Assembly: GCF_030408595.1 (NCBI RefSeq)
Contig: NZ_CP047080.1
Coordinates: forward strand, 2,073,685-2,137,684
Length of the DNA stretch: 64,000 nt
Reading direction: 5' to 3'
Source of the DNA: Corynebacterium canis
GTDB taxonomy: Bacteria; Actinomycetota; Actinomycetes; Mycobacteriales; Mycobacteriaceae
Shown here: piece by piece, positions 18,403 to 28,457 of the stretch
How positions within the stretch are numbered: position 1 is the first letter of the stretch
Layout of the letters: every line of letters begins with the position of its first letter
Program-made: the position numbers and the translations under genes
The notes under the pieces: model-generated
Told to the model about the DNA's origin: nothing
Databases searched by the model: none
Seen by the model: the letters and a program-made list of their open reading frames with translations, nothing else

Positions 18403-19886
18403 ACCAAGGCCACGTCGCGCGGCACAAACCGGGCCACCACGATCGCGATCACGATGGCGGTGGCCGCCGCCACGGCGGAGGATGCGACGACACCGTTGCG
18501 GAACGCGGCGTCGGCAAGCGCGATAAGGGAAGCGTCGCCCGTGGCATGGGCGGCGGACACGGAATCGCCAATAGCTTCGGGCACGCCGGAGCCGTACACC
18601 GCCATCAGAATCGAACCCAGAATCGCGGTGCCGAACGCCCCGCCGAGCTCATAACCCGTCTCCGAAATCGACGCCGCGGCGCCCACCCGATCCGGGGGAG
18701 CCGCCGCGATAATATAATCGTTGCTCACCGGGTCAACCATGCCCACCCCCGTGCCAAACACCGCGAACGCGAAGGCCAGCCAAAAGGCCGAATGCTCCAA
18801 CGCGCCGTAGGCGTCCAAGCCCAACAGGCAGCTAGCCACCACAGTAATGGAAAGCGCGATAATCAGCAGCGTGCGCGCCGGATAACGGGACATCACGCGG
18901 CCCGTCACCAGCGCCGCAAGCATGGACATCAGCAGGCCGGGCACCATCAACGCGCCCGCCGTGATCGCCGGAAAACCAAGGACCACCTGCAGGTATTGGC
19001 TTAGGTAAAACAGCACGCCCACATACAAAAACATGGACAAACCGTTGACCGTGACCATCGTGGCGTATACGGGGTTGGACATCAGCGAAATATCGATCAG
19101 CGGGTGCGAGGCAAGCCGCAGGTGGCGCAGCAGTAGGAAGCCCGCCACCACGGCGACCAGCCCCGTGGCCAGGCCGATCAGGCTGGGGCCCTCCACCGGG
19201 ATCACCTTCACCGCATACACCAGCGAAAACAGGGCGAGGATGCTGAGCATCGCACCGGTAAGGTCGAACGGTTGCGGCTCGGCGGAACGCGAGGAGGGCA
19301 GGTATTTCACGCCGCCGAGGATCATCACGATCACGAGCGGCACGTTAATGAAAAACACCGCGCCCCAATGGAAAAACTGGAGCAGGAAACCACCCAGCAA
19401 GGGCCCAGCCGCGGCACCCATGGAATAGACGGATACCCAGATGGAAATCGCGCGGCCACGCTCGCCGGGGTTTTGAAACATTGTTCGAATCAGCGAGAGC
19501 GTTGAGGGCATCAATGTGGCGCCCGCCGCGCCCTGCAACGCGCGGCCCGCGATCAACATTTCGGCGCTGGTAGACACGCCGGCGATCACGGAGGCGACAC
19601 CAAAGCAGGCGGCGCCGATCAGCAGCACGCGGCGGCGGCCAATGCGGTCGCCGAGGGTGCCCATGGTGACCAGCAACGCCGCGAGGACGAACGCATACAC
19701 GTCGACGATCCACAGCGTTTGGGTGGCCGAGGGTTGCAGCGAGGAATTAATGGCAGGGATGGCAAAGTTCAGCACCGTCGTGTCGATTGCCAACACGGCG
19801 ACCGCAACGCATAACACTGTTAGCCCCCACCACCGTTGCGGATAAGAATTGCTGGTAGTGGGGGAAGGTTTGGAACTAGGAGACAT
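18399..19886 (-). CDS. MFS multidrug efflux transporter, DHA2 (EmrB/QacA) family
   Basis: A 495-residue inner membrane proton antiporter with about 14 transmembrane segments. Diagnostic motifs are AIDTTVLNFAIPAI in helix 1 (motif D1), GDRIGRRRVLLIG between helices 2 and 3 (motif A) and RALQGAAGATLMPSTLSLI (helix 4-5 region). The family exports quaternary ammonium compounds and other drugs. The ATG immediately follows the ilvA stop, so the two are transcriptionally and probably translationally linked. Export of an amino acid-related metabolite is a possible alternative because of that link, but the sequence group favours drug efflux. Confidence 0.88.
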   Translation of the reverse strand: MSPSSKPSPTTSNSYPQRWWGLTVLCVAVAVLAIDTTVLNFAIPAINSSLQPSATQTLWIVDVYAFVLAALLVTMGTLGDRIGRRRVLLIGAACFGVASVIAGVSTSAEMLIAGRALQGAAGATLMPSTLSLIRTMFQNPGERGRAISIWVSVYSMGAAAGPLLGGFLLQFFHWGAVFFINVPLVIVMILGGVKYLPSSRSAEPQPFDLTGAMLSILALFSLVYAVKVIPVEGPSLIGLATGLVAVVAGFLLLRHLRLASHPLIDISLMSNPVYATMVTVNGLSMFLYVGVLFYLSQYLQVVLGFPAITAGALMVPGLLMSMLAALVTGRVMSRYPARTLLIIALSITVVASCLLGLDAYGALEHSAFWLAFAFAVFGTGVGMVDPVSNDYIIAAAPPDRVGAAASISETGYELGGAFGTAILGSILMAVYGSGVPEAIGDSVSAAHATGDASLIALADAAFRNGVVASSAVAAATAIVIAIVVARFVPRDVALV

Positions 19887-21188
19887 TTACACCAAAAAGT
19901 CGTATTCGGGGGTACCAGGTTGTAGCTGTTGCGTGTGAATGCGTGATTGCCTCATCCGCTCCAGCAGCGGTTCAAGGTCGGCGGCACTGCCGAGCTGCAA
20001 CCCAACCAACGCGGTCCCGGTTTCCCGGTTATTGCGCTTAAGGTATTCGAATCGCGTGATGTCATCGTGGGGGCCCAACACCTCCGACAGGAAATGCTTG
20101 AGCTGGCCAGGCTCTTGAGGGAAATCGACAAGGAAGTAGTGCTTGAGTCCGCGGTGGACCAAGGAACGTTCCACAATTTCAGCGTACCTGAGCACGTCAT
20201 TGTTACCGCCGGAGATGATGCACACCACCACCTCGCCGGGGCGCAATTTCAGCTCCTTGAGCGCGGCGACGGACAACGCGCCTGCCGGCTCCGCCACGAT
20301 CCCCTCCGATTGGTACAGGCCCAGCATTTCGGTGCACACCGCGCCCTCGCTAACGGTCAGCATATGCAGGCGCGACCGGTTGGCGTCCACAATACGGTAG
20401 TTCACATCGCCAATGCGTTTGACGGCGGCACCGTCGATAAAAGGATCGATCGTTTCCAGGGTGACGGGGCCATCATTGTCTAGGGCCGCCTTCATCGAGG
20501 CCGCCGAGGTGGGCTCCACGCCGATCACGGCCGTGTGCGGCGCCATGTCCGCCAGGTAGCTTAAAACGCCTGCGATCAGCCCGCCGCCACCCACGGGCAC
20601 CACCACGGCATCGGCGTTTTTGCCCAGGGTAGACAGCTGGGCGAGGATTTCGGCGGCGACGGTCCCCTGCCCGACGACGGTGTCACGGGCGTCGAAAGGC
20701 TCCACGAGGGTGGCTCCGGTTCGGTGGGCATCGTCGCGGGCGGCGGCTGCGGCTTCATCGAAACTATTGCCGGTGACCACAACATCCACGAATTCTCGCC
20801 CGTGCACGCGAATGCGATCGAGCTTTTGTTTTGGCGTTTGGTTTGGCACGTAGATGCGACCATTGATGCCCAGCGCACGGCACACATAGGCCACGCCCTG
20901 CGCGTGATTGCCTGCCGACGCCGCGACAATGCCGGCCGCGCGTTGTTCCTCGGTCAGCTGCGCCACATTGTTGTAGGCGCCGCGGATCTTGTACGAACGC
21001 ACGTCCTGAAGGTCTTCTCGTTTGAGGTAGATCTCCACCCCTGTTTCCTCCGAAAGCCGAGGGCAATATTGCAGCGGAGTCGGCGCGATCACGGAGGAAA
21101 TTCGTGCCTGCGCCATTTGAATATCTGCAGCGCGGACTGGCTCCAGATCGGAAGACAAGGCAGGAACGGCAAGAGCGTGATCGGTCAT
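19887..21188 (-). CDS. ilvA: Threonine ammonia-lyase (biosynthetic) IlvA
   Basis: IlvA is a PLP enzyme that deaminates threonine to 2-oxobutanoate, the first step to isoleucine. It is 433 residues from the ATG at 21188. The PLP lysine is in VRSYKIRGAYNN (about residue 75), and VPVGGGGLIAGV is the phosphate-binding glycine loop. A single ACT-like regulatory domain at about 345-430 (HYFLVDFPQEPGQLKHFL) gives isoleucine feedback control, as in the shorter C. glutamicum form. An upstream in-frame start at 21221 is less likely. The MFS exporter gene abuts the stop codon. Confidence 0.95.
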   Translation of the reverse strand: MTDHALAVPALSSDLEPVRAADIQMAQARISSVIAPTPLQYCPRLSEETGVEIYLKREDLQDVRSYKIRGAYNNVAQLTEEQRAAGIVAASAGNHAQGVAYVCRALGINGRIYVPNQTPKQKLDRIRVHGREFVDVVVTGNSFDEAAAAARDDAHRTGATLVEPFDARDTVVGQGTVAAEILAQLSTLGKNADAVVVPVGGGGLIAGVLSYLADMAPHTAVIGVEPTSAASMKAALDNDGPVTLETIDPFIDGAAVKRIGDVNYRIVDANRSRLHMLTVSEGAVCTEMLGLYQSEGIVAEPAGALSVAALKELKLRPGEVVVCIISGGNNDVLRYAEIVERSLVHRGLKHYFLVDFPQEPGQLKHFLSEVLGPHDDITRFEYLKRNNRETGTALVGLQLGSAADLEPLLERMRQSRIHTQQLQPGTPEYDFLV

Positions 21189-21384
21189 GAAAGCACATTG
21201 TAGCCCCCTTGTCCACGTCAAGCATATTGCCTGCCGCCCGAGGATCTAGCGCGACCGTAGAACAAACGCTGCGCCATTGCCGTGATGTTGCTATGTTCAC
21301 CCCAAAGGTGGGTACCCATTGCGAACAAAGCTTTTCACAGTAACCATTTAGGTAATCCTTAGTTTCGTGGAAGGTTTTTCCAAC

Positions 21385-21903
21385 ATGACAGCGTCGTTTG
21401 CGTATGACGGTGACGGCATCCCCGCCGCCAATAATAAAAAGCCCTTGAAGGCCATCGGCATCGGCCGCGGAGCGTTGTTCCTCTTGTTCTTCTTCGCCGT
21501 CAGCTTTGCGATGGTCGGCTGCAGCGCCAAGGACTCCGTCCGCACCGTCACCAGCACCGCGATCAGCACCGTAGTGAAATCAACGACGCATACCGTCACC
21601 AAGGCCCCTTCCAGCGAACCGGCCCCGCCGCCCGCCGAACCCGCATCGGAGGAAAACGCGCCGGTACCGGTGGTGGGCAATGAGGTCGCGGAAGAGCAAA
21701 ACCAGATTCATGGCTTTGTCGCCCCGCCGCCCGCCCCAGAACCGGCCCCCGCCCCAGCTCCTGCACCTGCGCCCGCACCCGCCGCATACTATCGCAATTG
21801 CGGGGAAGCCAAGGCCGCCGGCGTGGCACCGATCTACCTAGGCTCCCCCGGTTATCGCTCCGAACTGGACCGCGACGGAGACGGCGTGGCCTGCGAGCGT
21901 TAA
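21385..21903 (+). CDS. Excalibur calcium-binding domain membrane/secreted protein
   Basis: A 172-residue protein with one membrane segment at about 29-47 (ALFLLFFFAVSFAMVGC). That segment ends in Cys, so it could be read as a lipoprotein signal. A Thr/Ser/Val-rich region and a Pro/Ala-rich spacer (PAPAPAP repeats, about 118-138) place the C-terminal excalibur domain outside the cell. The domain runs YRNCGEAKAAG to LDRDGDGVACER, with the DxDxDGxxCE calcium motif and paired cysteines. GGAAGG lies 9 bases before the ATG at 21385, which is preferred over the GTG at 21367. Its role at the cell surface is unknown. Confidence 0.85.
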   Translation: MTASFAYDGDGIPAANNKKPLKAIGIGRGALFLLFFFAVSFAMVGCSAKDSVRTVTSTAISTVVKSTTHTVTKAPSSEPAPPPAEPASEENAPVPVVGNEVAEEQNQIHGFVAPPPAPEPAPAPAPAPAPAPAAYYRNCGEAKAAGVAPIYLGSPGYRSELDRDGDGVACER

Positions 21904-22820
21904 AGCTCGGGCAGCGGATCCTGCGCCGTCGGATACGAGGATTGCGCACCATACCCCGTTACCGTGTATGCGGCGACCCGGCAGGCGTGCTTCGCCGCGT
22001 CCAGCAGCGTATCGCCTTCGGAAAGTCTGGCCACCAATGCGCCGGTGAATGCATCGCCCGCGCCGGTGGTATCCACGGGCGTGACCGCAGGAGTAGGCAC
22101 GTGTTGCAGCCCATCCGGGGTTGCCACCAGCGCGCCGTTCGGCCCGAGCGTGAGCACGACGCTGCTAAAACCCGCGCCCAGCAATTCTTTGGCCATGGTT
22201 TCGGGATCGTTCACAATGTTCGGATCCCCCGCGCTCGGCGTGTCAAAAAGCTCGAGGATGCGGGCGGCTTCGTGTTCGTTGGCCAGCAGCGGGTCCGCCC
22301 GCAGCAGCGTTTCCCGCGCCACGGGGATCACTGGCGCGAGGTTGATCACTACCCTTCCGGTGGCGTGGCGCACGGCCGCTTCGATTCCGGACGCCGGGAT
22401 TTCCCCCTGCAGCAGCACGATTTCGGCGTTTCTGATAATGTCCGCGTGGAGCTTTACGTAGCTTTCCGTCACCCACGCATTGGCACCGGGCAGCACGACG
22501 ATGGTGTTTTCGCCGTCCTCCGCCACCGTAATCACGGCCAACCCAGTGCTATCTCCCCGCTTTTCGACGCCCATCATCATCACGCCCGCGTCCACCATCA
22601 GCGCCGTGGCACTCAACGCGTGCGGGTCGTTTCCAATCGCGCCGACGAAGGCGACCCCGGCCCCTTGGAGCGCCGCAGCTACCGCCTGGTTTGCCCCCTT
22701 GCCGCCCGGCGAGATGGTACCGCCCGTGCCGATCACCGTTTCGCCTGGCTGTGGGTGTTGCTTTACCCACATACTCAAATCGGCATGAATTGAACCTACA
22801 ACGGTTATTCGCGGAATCAT
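21900..22820 (-). CDS. rbsK: Ribokinase (PfkB family)
   Basis: A 306-residue PfkB-family sugar kinase that phosphorylates ribose to ribose 5-phosphate. GGTISPGGKGANQAVAA (about 32-48) is the substrate loop of ribokinases, LLQGEIP lies mid-protein, and DTTGAGDAFTGAL (about 245) holds the catalytic Asp and anion hole. The ATG is preceded by AGGGG at 5 bases. It has no ribose transporter beside it and its 3' end overlaps the convergent excalibur gene by 4 bases. A related nucleoside or sugar kinase activity is the main alternative. Confidence 0.9.
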   Translation of the reverse strand: MIPRITVVGSIHADLSMWVKQHPQPGETVIGTGGTISPGGKGANQAVAAALQGAGVAFVGAIGNDPHALSATALMVDAGVMMMGVEKRGDSTGLAVITVAEDGENTIVVLPGANAWVTESYVKLHADIIRNAEIVLLQGEIPASGIEAAVRHATGRVVINLAPVIPVARETLLRADPLLANEHEAARILELFDTPSAGDPNIVNDPETMAKELLGAGFSSVVLTLGPNGALVATPDGLQHVPTPAVTPVDTTGAGDAFTGALVARLSEGDTLLDAAKHACRVAAYTVTGYGAQSSYPTAQDPLPEL

Positions 22821-22918
22821 GTCAACCCCTAGAGACGCTCACAACGCGGATAGTAACTACTTCCACAGGTACATTGCTTTGCCGAACTTTGCCTTGGATA
22901 CACCGCCAGGTTTGGCGA

Positions 22919-23059
22919 TTATTCGTGCAGGTATTCGAAGTATGCGTTTTCGTGCGGGCGGCGGACTTTCGCGACGTGAGCGGCGAGTGGGTCGCCGTGG
23001 GTCGGGGCGTCGATAATTTCGAATCGCTGTTCGATTGTGGAAGATGTTATCGCGCTCAT
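22919..23059 (-). CDS. Possible 46-residue protein
   Basis: An open frame starting MSAITSSTIEQRFEIIDAPT, rich in acidic and aromatic residues and ending AYFEYLHE. An in-frame ATG three codons upstream (23068) is an alternative. The composition looks like a soluble protein, and it lies alone in a 340 bp gap between the methyltransferase and ribokinase genes on their strand. The ribosome-binding site is weak (GAGTGA). A competing Arg-rich frame over the same bases (22857-23114) looks like an artefact. Function unknown. Confidence 0.45.
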   Translation of the reverse strand: MSAITSSTIEQRFEIIDAPTHGDPLAAHVAKVRRPHENAYFEYLHE

Positions 23060-23162
23060 AATATACATCACTCATGCGCGGGGCTGGTCGCCAAACACGC
23101 TCAACGGGCCACACACACGCAGATGTGCAGCCCGTTAAGCATGCAAGCCGAAAGCGCCGATG

Positions 23163-23957
23163 CTATTTGAAGTCAGCCTTTACCACATACATACCCTGAA
23201 TCAACTCAAAGAAATTGAATCCCGCGCGGTATCCAAACGGCAGGAATTCGCGATCAGCCGGATCCAAGTAATTGGTCAGGTTAAACTCGATATCCACATC
23301 GGTGACACGGTCGCTCCACTCGCGGATCTCGTACGGATCCTCCACCTTAAACGGCATCGGGGCGTCTTCGAGAGCGCGCCGCTGGACCTGGCCGCCGGCC
23401 TGCACGCGGGGAGACTCGGCGTCGTAACACAAACGCCCGCCGGGGAAACGCTGCGCCAACTCCGCCACCAGCCGCTTGACATCCGCCACCTCAAGGTAAT
23501 GGAACTTGCCGGTGGCGATGGCGATAAAGCCCTTGGCGGCGTCCACCTGGTCCAGCCATGCGAGGTCCGTAATCGCGTACGGCAAATCCACCCCGTCATC
23601 CGAACACCAGTTCTTTCGGAGCTCGAGGGTTTCGGGGACATCAAGGTTATATACGGTGCAATCAAAATCTGTAAGGTCGCGACCAAGCTCGCCGAAACCG
23701 CTGCCCAAATTCACCACCGCGGCGCCCGGATGATTCGCTACATAACGCTTCGCCTCTTCCACAGCCATCAGGTGGCGCAGGCCGTACACCATGGCCGGGA
23801 AACCATCCATTTCCTCAACCGTGACACCTTGATCCTGAGCCGCCTGAGTCACCTCAACGGCCCACGGATCAGAGAAACACTCCGGCCATTTCTGCGCCGC
23901 CTGGGCACGGCCAAATAGCGGGAAAAACAAGGTCTGCTGGACATCGGTTACGCTCAT
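23163..23957 (-). CDS. Leucine carboxyl methyltransferase-family SAM-dependent methyltransferase
   Basis: A 264-residue class I methyltransferase of the LCM / TcmP type. The SAM-binding motif is AAVVNLGSGFGELGRDL (about residues 79-95), followed by YNLDVPETLELRK (about 104-116), the acidic end of strand 2, as in the family. The C-terminus has no extra domain. Members act as O-methyltransferases on small molecules, and the substrate here is unknown. TACACT sits 7 bases before the ATG, suggesting a leaderless mRNA. It lies 60 bases downstream of dnaE on the same strand. Confidence 0.75.
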   Translation of the reverse strand: MSVTDVQQTLFFPLFGRAQAAQKWPECFSDPWAVEVTQAAQDQGVTVEEMDGFPAMVYGLRHLMAVEEAKRYVANHPGAAVVNLGSGFGELGRDLTDFDCTVYNLDVPETLELRKNWCSDDGVDLPYAITDLAWLDQVDAAKGFIAIATGKFHYLEVADVKRLVAELAQRFPGGRLCYDAESPRVQAGGQVQRRALEDAPMPFKVEDPYEIREWSDRVTDVDIEFNLTNYLDPADREFLPFGYRAGFNFFELIQGMYVVKADFK

Positions 23958-23964
23958 GCAGACC

Positions 23965-23970
23965 AGTGTA
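23965..23970 (-). promoter_or_regulatory. Candidate -10 element, leaderless methyltransferase mRNA
   Basis: TACACT on the minus strand, 7 bases before the ATG at 23957 and within the 60 bp gap after dnaE. No ribosome-binding site competes with it. Confidence 0.4.
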
Positions 23971-24017
23971 TCCTCGCCCTAGCACCCACGCTGCAAGTGG
24001 TGCAGATGTGACGCAAA

Positions 24018-27000
24018 CTAACCTAAAATGGCCGCCCCCATGGTGGCTTTGAGGTCACCCATAAGGTTCGGGCCGCGCAACACGCGCAGGTGTTCGCCCA
24101 GGATCATAACCGTGGAATGGTCGCCATCCACGAGGTTCAAATACACATCCGATTCCCCGGGATTGGCCTGGAGCACACCCTTGAGCTTGGAAATGTTCGC
24201 CATGGAGCATTGGTCCGTGCGCAGCGTTAACCGCACCGGCAGGCCCGTGCCGGAGCCGATCCCTAATTCAGGGGCTTTAAGATCATCACAAAACACGCCC
24301 ATGCGATCGTCGCGGATGGAAATATGCGCCTTGGCCAGGATGATATTGTCCTCCACGATCAGGCTGGACACCATGGCGTAAATCTTGTTAAACACCAGCA
24401 ATTCCACCGAGGCGCCGTTGTGATCCTCCACCGTGACAATGGCCCACGGGGAGCCATCCTTTTTCGAAAACCTGCGGTCCACCGCCGAAATAATGCCGCC
24501 GATCACGATCTCCGTGCCGTGCTTGAGCTCGCCGGAAAGGATCGTGGTCAGCGCGGTATCCGTCTGCGCCTCCAAGGCATCCTCGTAACCATCGAGGGGA
24601 TGGCCGGACACATACAGGCCCAGCATTTCGCGCTCCAGTGCGAGTTCGTGCTTGCGCTCCCAGGTCTCATCCGGCACCTGAACCGCAAACACGTTCGTAG
24701 CTCCGGCGGCCTCGCCCCCAAACCCGGCAAACAGGTCAAACTGCCCCTTATCTGCGGCTTTCTTGGTAGCGGTAATGGAATCCACCGCATCCTCATGGAT
24801 CAACATCAGGCCGCGCCGCGGGTGCCCCAATGAATCAAACGCGCCCGCCTTAATCAAGGACTCCGTGACGCGTTTGCTGCACGGCAGGGTGTCAATCTTC
24901 TCCAGATAATCCGAGAAATCGCGGAACCCGCCCTTCTCCTTGCGGGTGCGCACGATGGATTCCACCACGTCTTCACCCACATTGCGCACCGCGCCCAAAC
25001 CGAAGCGGATATCGGTGCCCACGGACTGGAAATTCAGGGCGGATTCATTGACATCCGGGGACAGCACCTTGATGCCCAGGTGACGGCAATCCGCAAGGTA
25101 GATCGCGGATTTATCCTTGCGATCCGCCACGGAGGTCAACAAGGCTGCCATATATTCCGCGGTGTAATTCGCCTTGAGATAGCCGGTCCAGAAAGACACC
25201 AAACCATAGCCGGCCGCGTGAGACTTGTTAAACGCGTAGGACGCGAACGGCTCGATGGTGTCCCACAGCGCGCGGATCGCGGCGTCGGAAAACCCGTTTT
25301 CCTTCATGCCCGCCTCAAAGGTGACAAACTCCTTCGCCAGCACCTCCGGCTTCTTTTTGCCCATCGCCTTGCGGAAACCATCCGCCTGACCGGCCGTGTA
25401 ATTAGCAACCTTTTGCGAGATACGCATGATCTGCTCTTGGTACACGATCAAACCGTAGGTATCGGCAAGGATTTCCCGCAGCGGCTCCTCCAACTCGGGG
25501 TGGATCGGGGTGATCTCCTCGCGGCCGTTTTTGCGGTCCGCATACGCCCAGTGCGCACCCATGCCCATCGGGCCCGGCCGGTACAGCGCCAGCGCGGCCA
25601 CGATATCATCAAAACCCGTCGGCTCCATGCGTTTCAGCAGCTCACGCATGCCGCCGGAGTCCAGCTGAAACACGCCGAGCGTATCGCCGCGGGCCAATAA
25701 CTTATACGTGGCCTCGTCCTCGGTGGCCAAGGTATCAAGGTCGATGTCCTCCCCACGATTCGCCTTAATATTGCGGATGCAATCGCCGATCACGGTGAGG
25801 TTACGCAACCCCAAAAAGTCCATCTTCAGCAGGCCGATCGCCTCGCACGCAGGGTACGGCCAGCCGGTAATCAACGCCCCGTCCGCCGCGCGCTTCCACA
25901 TGGGGATGCAATCAAGCAGCGGCACGCTCGACATAATCACGGCGCAAGCGTGCACGCCCGCCTGCCGCACCACGCCCTCGAGGCCGCGCGCCGTCTCATA
26001 GATCTTTTTCACATCGGGATCGGATTCGATCAGGCCGCGCACCTCCCCGGCCTCCCCGTAACGTTCGTGCTTCGGGTCCATAATGCCCGCCAGCGGAATA
26101 TCCTTCGCCATGATCGCGGGCGGCAGGGCCTTGGTGATGCGGTCGGCGATCTGGTAGCCAGGCTGCCCGAACAGCGCGCGGGCGGAGTCTTTCAGCGCCT
26201 GCTTCGTTTTCACCGTGCCAAAGGTGATCACCTGCGCAACTTTGTCCTCGCCCCAGTTATCCGCGGCGTAGCGGATCATTTCGCCGCGGCGGCGATCGTC
26301 AAAGTCGATATCGATATCGGGGGCGCTCGGGCGCTCCGGGTTCAGGAACCTCTCAAACAGCAGGTCGTGCTGGATCGGATCAATGTTCGTAATGGTCAGC
26401 GCGTACGCCACCAACGCGCCGGCGGCGGAACCACGGCCCGGGCCCACCAAGATACCCACGGAACGCGCGTATTTGATCAGGTCCGCAACGATCAGGAAGT
26501 ACGAGGGGTACCCCTTCATGGCGATCACTTCGATCTCGTAATTGGCGCGATCCACATATGCCTGCGGCACCTGCCCGCCCTGGAAGCGCTCTTTCAGGCC
26601 CTCCATCACCTCGTGCTTCAGCCAGGATTCGGGCGTGTGCCCGCTGGGCACGTTCGCTATGGGCATGCGATCGTGCGGGTGCGGCTCCCACAGGCGGCTA
26701 TAGTCCTGCACGCGCTCCGCGATCAGCAGCGTGTTGTCGCAGGCACCGGGCACCAGGTTGTCCCAGGTGGCGCGCATTTCCGCGGCGGATTTAATAAAGT
26801 AGCCGTCGCCGTCGAATTTAAAGCGGTCTGGGTCCTGCATAGTTTTGCCGGTTTGCACGCAGAGCATCACCTCATGGGCGTGCGCCTGATCTTGCAGCAC
26901 ATAGTGGCAGTCATTGGTCACCAGCGGCGGCAGCCCCAGCTTGCGGCCGATTTCCAAAAGCTCCGACCGAACACGGTTTTCAATGTCCAGCCCGTGGTCC

Positions 27001-27575
27001 ATGAGCTCAAGGAAGTAGTTTTCCTTGCCGTAGATGTCCTGCCACATGGCGGCGGCCTCCAGCGCGGCGTCGAATTGCCCGAGCCGCAGCCGGGTTTGCA
27101 CATCGCCGGAGGGGCACCCGGTAGTGGCGATGATCCCGGTGGCGTTTTCGGCGATAAGTTCGGCGTCCATGCGGGGCCATTTGCCCAATTGCCCCTCGTA
27201 GGAGGCCATGGAGGACAGGTAGAATAGGTTTTGCAACCCGGTAACGGTTTCGGCAATCATGGTTTGATGCAGGTACGCTCCGGAAGCCGAGACGTCGTCA
27301 GCCTTCTGGTGCGGTTCCCCCCAGCGCACGCGGTTTTTATTAAAGCGGGACTCGGGAGCCAGGTACGCCTCGATGCCGATGATCGGCTTGATCCCCTCGT
27401 CCACCATTTTCCGGTAGAAAGCGTCGGTACCGAACATATTGCCGTGGTCGGTAATGCCTACGGCCGGCATGCCTTGGCGCTTGACTTCGGCGGCCAGCAT
27501 GTCCACCTTCGCCATGCCGTCCAGCATCGAGTATTCCGTGTGGTTGTGGAGGTGCACAAAGGAGGAATTGCTCAT
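24018..27575 (-). CDS. dnaE: DNA polymerase III alpha subunit DnaE
   Basis: The catalytic subunit of the replicative polymerase, 1185 residues, the normal size for actinobacterial DnaE1. The N-terminal PHP domain shows [14 protein letters not shown] and [10 protein letters not shown]. The catalytic acidic triad region is [13 protein letters not shown] (about residue 418). Helix-hairpin-helix and OB-fold segments follow in the C-terminal third ([16 protein letters not shown]). No intein interrupts it. It is divergent from the SDR gene, separated by about 95 bases. No strong ribosome-binding site precedes the ATG. Confidence 0.97.
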   Translation of the reverse strand: MSNSSFVHLHNHTEYSMLDGMAKVDMLAAEVKRQGMPAVGITDHGNMFGTDAFYRKMVDEGIKPIIGIEAYLAPESRFNKNRVRWGEPHQKADDVSASGAYLHQTMIAETVTGLQNLFYLSSMASYEGQLGKWPRMDAELIAENATGIIATTGCPSGDVQTRLRLGQFDAALEAAAMWQDIYGKENYFLELMDHGLDIENRVRSELLEIGRKLGLPPLVTNDCHYVLQDQAHAHEVMLCVQTGKTMQDPDRFKFDGDGYFIKSAAEMRATWDNLVPGACDNTLLIAERVQDYSRLWEPHPHDRMPIANVPSGHTPESWLKHEVMEGLKERFQGGQVPQAYVDRANYEIEVIAMKGYPSYFLIVADLIKYARSVGILVGPGRGSAAGALVAYALTITNIDPIQHDLLFERFLNPERPSAPDIDIDFDDRRRGEMIRYAADNWGEDKVAQVITFGTVKTKQALKDSARALFGQPGYQIADRITKALPPAIMAKDIPLAGIMDPKHERYGEAGEVRGLIESDPDVKKIYETARGLEGVVRQAGVHACAVIMSSVPLLDCIPMWKRAADGALITGWPYPACEAIGLLKMDFLGLRNLTVIGDCIRNIKANRGEDIDLDTLATEDEATYKLLARGDTLGVFQLDSGGMRELLKRMEPTGFDDIVAALALYRPGPMGMGAHWAYADRKNGREEITPIHPELEEPLREILADTYGLIVYQEQIMRISQKVANYTAGQADGFRKAMGKKKPEVLAKEFVTFEAGMKENGFSDAAIRALWDTIEPFASYAFNKSHAAGYGLVSFWTGYLKANYTAEYMAALLTSVADRKDKSAIYLADCRHLGIKVLSPDVNESALNFQSVGTDIRFGLGAVRNVGEDVVESIVRTRKEKGGFRDFSDYLEKIDTLPCSKRVTESLIKAGAFDSLGHPRRGLMLIHEDAVDSITATKKAADKGQFDLFAGFGGEAAGATNVFAVQVPDETWERKHELALEREMLGLYVSGHPLDGYEDALEAQTDTALTTILSGELKHGTEIVIGGIISAVDRRFSKKDGSPWAIVTVEDHNGASVELLVFNKIYAMVSSLIVEDNIILAKAHISIRDDRMGVFCDDLKAPELGIGSGTGLPVRLTLRTDQCSMANISKLKGVLQANPGESDVYLNLVDGDHSTVMILGEHLRVLRGPNLMGDLKATMGAAILG

Positions 27576-27669
27576 AGGTGTTCATTGTACGTCACCGATT
27601 AATGGCACGCGTTTTCATTAACGTCTGCGACTACGCTGGCGGGTAAGCCCCCTCGCAGAAAGGAACTCC

Positions 27670-28428
27670 ATGAACGCCCCCACTTCGCTCGCCGGCCGCA
27701 CCGCCCTTGTCACCGGCGGCTCCACCGGCATCGGCCTCGGCATTGCACGCTCGCTAGCCACGGCCGGTGCCAACGTTGTCATCGCCGCGCTTGACGACGC
27801 CCACCTCGCCGCCGTCACCGAATTCCCCACCGTCCCCTGCGACGTCACCGACCTATCGCAATGCCACAAAGCCGTAGCCTTCGCCGTGGAAACCTATGGC
27901 AACCTGGATATCGTAGCCGCCAACGCCGGCGCGTACCCACAGCTCGCCATCGCGGATATCGACGCCGCGGCCCTCGGCGAACTCACCAAGCTCAACGTCG
28001 GCGGGACCGCCAATATCGTGGTGGCGGCACTGCCATATCTCAAGCGTTCCGGGGCGGGGCGCATCGTGGTGACCAGTTCGATTACCGGCAATGTGACCGG
28101 CTTCCCCGGCTGGGCCCACTACGGCGCCACCAAGGCCGCGCAGATGGGTTACGTGCGCACCGCCGCAATCGAACTGGCTAACGACGGCATCACCTGCAAT
28201 GCCGTGCTCCCCGGCAATGTGCTCACGCCCGGCCTGCAGGCGCTCGGCCAGGAATATTGCGACCAGATGGCGCGCTCCGTGCCCGGCGGCAAATTGGGCA
28301 CTCCCGAAGACATTGGCAACGTGGTGGCATTCTTAGCTAGCGACGCCGCCCGCTACATCAACGGCCAGGGCATTATCGTCGATGGTGGCCAGGTGCTGCC
28401 CGAATCCCCCGAAGCACTCGGCGGCTAG
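27670..28428 (+). CDS. Short-chain dehydrogenase/reductase
   Basis: A 252-residue classical SDR. The cofactor loop is VTGGSTGIGLGIA (about residues 15-27), NAGAY is the NNAG-equivalent, and the catalytic Ser, Tyr and Lys are in VVTSSITG and HYGATKAA (about 136-156). FabG-like length and C-terminal motif YINGQGIIVDGG are present. The substrate is unknown: a 3-oxoacyl-ACP reductase or a polyol dehydrogenase are possible. AAAGGA precedes the ATG. The RarD-like gene follows 29 bases later and may be cotranscribed. Confidence 0.9.
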   Translation: MNAPTSLAGRTALVTGGSTGIGLGIARSLATAGANVVIAALDDAHLAAVTEFPTVPCDVTDLSQCHKAVAFAVETYGNLDIVAANAGAYPQLAIADIDAAALGELTKLNVGGTANIVVAALPYLKRSGAGRIVVTSSITGNVTGFPGWAHYGATKAAQMGYVRTAAIELANDGITCNAVLPGNVLTPGLQALGQEYCDQMARSVPGGKLGTPEDIGNVVAFLASDAARYINGQGIIVDGGQVLPESPEALGG

Positions 28429-28457
28429 GTGTTCGACCTGCCTGGCGAGTACTGTAC

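Noticed and set aside
22857..23114. 85-residue Arg/Pro-rich minus-strand frame
   Set aside because: The composition is that of a shadow frame. The overlapping 46-residue frame is more protein-like.
25950..27227. 425-residue plus-strand frame inside dnaE
   Set aside because: It is antisense to well-conserved DnaE motifs, and the Val/Gly/His/Arg-rich content marks it as a shadow.
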